The notes under the pieces were generated by a model. It did not search any database. It was not told where the DNA came from and saw only the letters and a program-made list of their open reading frames with translations. This document shows positions 6,574 to 7,845 of a stretch of 7,845 nucleotides of DNA, one piece after another. The DNA comes from Clostridia bacterium. GTDB taxonomy: Bacteria; Bacillota; DSM-521; Neomoorellales; Neomoorellaceae. Made by a program: the position numbers and the translations under genes. The stretch covers positions 1-7,845 of the forward strand of contig JAAYGJ010000140.1 in the NCBI GenBank assembly GCA_012727745.1. Reading direction: 5' to 3'. Numbering within the stretch: position 1 is the stretch's first letter; every line of letters starts with the position of its first letter.

Positions 6574-7845
6574 TTATAATACTTCTTCAACTACAATGGT
6601 CTGGTCGCGGCGCGGCCCGACAGCAATTAACTGGACCGGCACACCTACCAGTTCCTCAAGGCGTTTGATATAGTTGCGGCAATTAGCCGGTAAATCAGTC
6701 ACGCTGCGGGCATTGCTGATGTCCTCCTGCCAGCCGGGCAACTCCTCATAAACCGGCTGGCACTGCTTCAGCACCTGCAGGCTGGCAGGATAATCCCTGA
6801 TAATGTTGCCCTGGTAGCGGTAGCCGTTACAGATGCGTAAAGTTTCGATACCCGTTAATACATCCAGTTTGGTCAGAGCCAGGCCGGTAAAGCCATTGAC
6901 CTCAGCCGCATGGCGTAAAATTACCATATCCAGCCAGCCACAGCGGCGTGGCCGCCCGGTCGTAGTACCAAATTCTTTGCCTTTCTGCCGCAAAGTATCT
7001 CCCACGCCACCCTTGATTTCGGCCGGAAAAGGACCGGCCCCCACCCGGGTAGTATAAGCCTTGACTACTCCCAGTACCCGGTCAATCAGCCTCGGCCCGA
7101 CACCAGCGCCGGTACAGGCTCCACCGGCAACAGGATTGGAAGAAGTTACAAAGGGATAAGTGCCCTGGTCGACATCGAGCAGTGTCCCCTGCGCCCCCTC
7201 AAACAGAACCTTGCGCCCTTCTTTTATGGCCCGGTTCACAATACGTACCGTATCGCTAATCAGGGGCCGCAGCCGCTCTGCATAAGCGCCATACTCTTCC
7301 AGGATTGCCTCCAGTTTATAGCCGGGTAAATCATATACTTTGTTAAGCAGTTCGTTAGCCAATGCCAGGCTGGCAGCCACCTTTTCCTTGAAAAGGGACC
7401 ATTCCAGCAAGTCTCCCACTCTGATACCCTGGCGGGCGATTTTGTCCACATAGGCCGGGCCTATACCCCGTCTGGTAGTACCCAGCTGAGCCTCCCCGCG
7501 GCGCTCTTCCTGGGCAGCATCCAGGCCTTTATGGTAGGGCATAATCAAGTGGGCCCGGTCACTGAGCCTTAAGCCCGCAGTATCTATCCCCCGCTCAGCC
7601 AGTTTTTCTATCTCCTGCACCATGACGCCCGGATCAACTACAACCCCGTTACCAACCACGCAAAGCTTGCCGGGATATAGGATCCCCGAAGGTATCAGGT
7701 GCAGCTTGAATTCCTCTTCTCCGACCACTACCGTATGGCCGGCGTTGTTGCCGCCCTGATAGCGGACTATCACATCTGCCCTTTCGGCCAGGTAATCCGT
7801 AACTTTGCCTTTGCCTTCATCGCCCCACTGCGCACCTACCAGCAC
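6574..7845 (-). CDS. purA: adenylosuccinate synthetase (5' end cut by the window edge)
   Basis: PurA makes adenylosuccinate from IMP, aspartate and GTP, the first committed step of AMP synthesis, in the cytoplasm. The 423 visible residues carry all the family signatures: the GTP loop WGDEGKGK at 7-14 with the catalytic Asp9, NNAGHTVV at 33-40 with the catalytic His37, QLGTTRRGIGPAY at 120-132, FEGAQGTLLDVDQGTYPFVT at 215-234, TTTGRPRRCGWLD at 294-306 and KLDVLTG at 326-332. The first visible codon is GTG at 7845, but it should be an internal valine. In E. coli PurA the matching Asp and His are residues 13 and 41, so about four more codons including the true start lie beyond the window. The gene has its own terminator at 6538-6495 and appears to be separate from the lactate operon. 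Nothing in it looks damaged. Confidence 0.97.
   Translation of the reverse strand: MLVGAQWGDEGKGKVTDYLAERADVIVRYQGGNNAGHTVVVGEEEFKLHLIPSGILYPGKLCVVGNGVVVDPGVMVQEIEKLAERGIDTAGLRLSDRAHLIMPYHKGLDAAQEERRGEAQLGTTRRGIGPAYVDKIARQGIRVGDLLEWSLFKEKVAASLALANELLNKVYDLPGYKLEAILEEYGAYAERLRPLISDTVRIVNRAIKEGRKVLFEGAQGTLLDVDQGTYPFVTSSNPVAGGACTGAGVGPRLIDRVLGVVKAYTTRVGAGPFPAEIKGGVGDTLRQKGKEFGTTTGRPRRCGWLDMVILRHAAEVNGFTGLALTKLDVLTGIETLRICNGYRYQGNIIRDYPASLQVLKQCQPVYEELPGWQEDISNARSVTDLPANCRNYIKRLEELVGVPVQLIAVGPRRDQTIVVEEVL

Noticed and set aside
1..7845. CRISPR array, insertion sequence, phage or toxin-antitoxin genes
   Set aside because: No repeated spacers, transposase, terminal repeats or small paired genes were seen; the coding space is filled by metabolic genes on one strand.

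Overview
The window looks like chromosomal DNA of a Gram-positive anaerobe of the Clostridia, perhaps a Moorella-like thermophilic acetogen. The support is indirect: strong purine-rich ribosome binding sites, frequent TTG starts, mid-range GC content, and Fe-S-rich lactate/2-hydroxyacid oxidation proteins resembling those of anaerobes. The genus is an inference and no marker here proves it.

Layout, left to right. Positions 1-26 are the 3' end of a tRNA on the + strand (probably serine), followed by a hairpin terminator at 54-84 that can work in both directions. Everything else is on the - strand, so transcription reads from right to left. In that order: purA (7845-6574, 5' end cut by the window edge); a purA terminator (6538-6495); an intergenic region with an extended -10 promoter and a leader of about 157 nt; glcD (6288-4888); glcF (4882-3584, interrupted by one in-frame TAA); lutC (3581-3027); a lutB-lutA fusion (3037-872); and a GntR/FCD-family regulator (839-135). 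The regulator's transcript would end at the shared hairpin.

Function. glcD-glcF encode an FAD/Fe-S oxidase of the glycolate / D-lactate type, and lutC plus lutBA encode the three-part Fe-S L-lactate oxidase of the LutABC (LldEFG) type. Together they form a compact five-gene locus that would oxidise both lactate enantiomers (or a related 2-hydroxyacid plus L-lactate) to the 2-oxoacid. A FadR-type regulator at the end of the operon probably senses the substrate. The genes are 2-32 bp apart or overlapping, so one operon is very likely. No permease, electron-transfer flavoprotein or other acceptor is present in the window.

The most notable observation is in glcF. The reading frame is intact on both sides of a single TAA codon at 4235-4237, just before the first CCG cluster motif, and conserved protein sequence continues in the same frame after it. 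In addition, the CxxC of that same CCG domain reads CxxG. Either the electron-transfer subunit of the D-2-hydroxyacid oxidase has been lost or split, or the TAA is a sequencing error. I did not find convincing evidence of a wholly new system; the rest fits known families.
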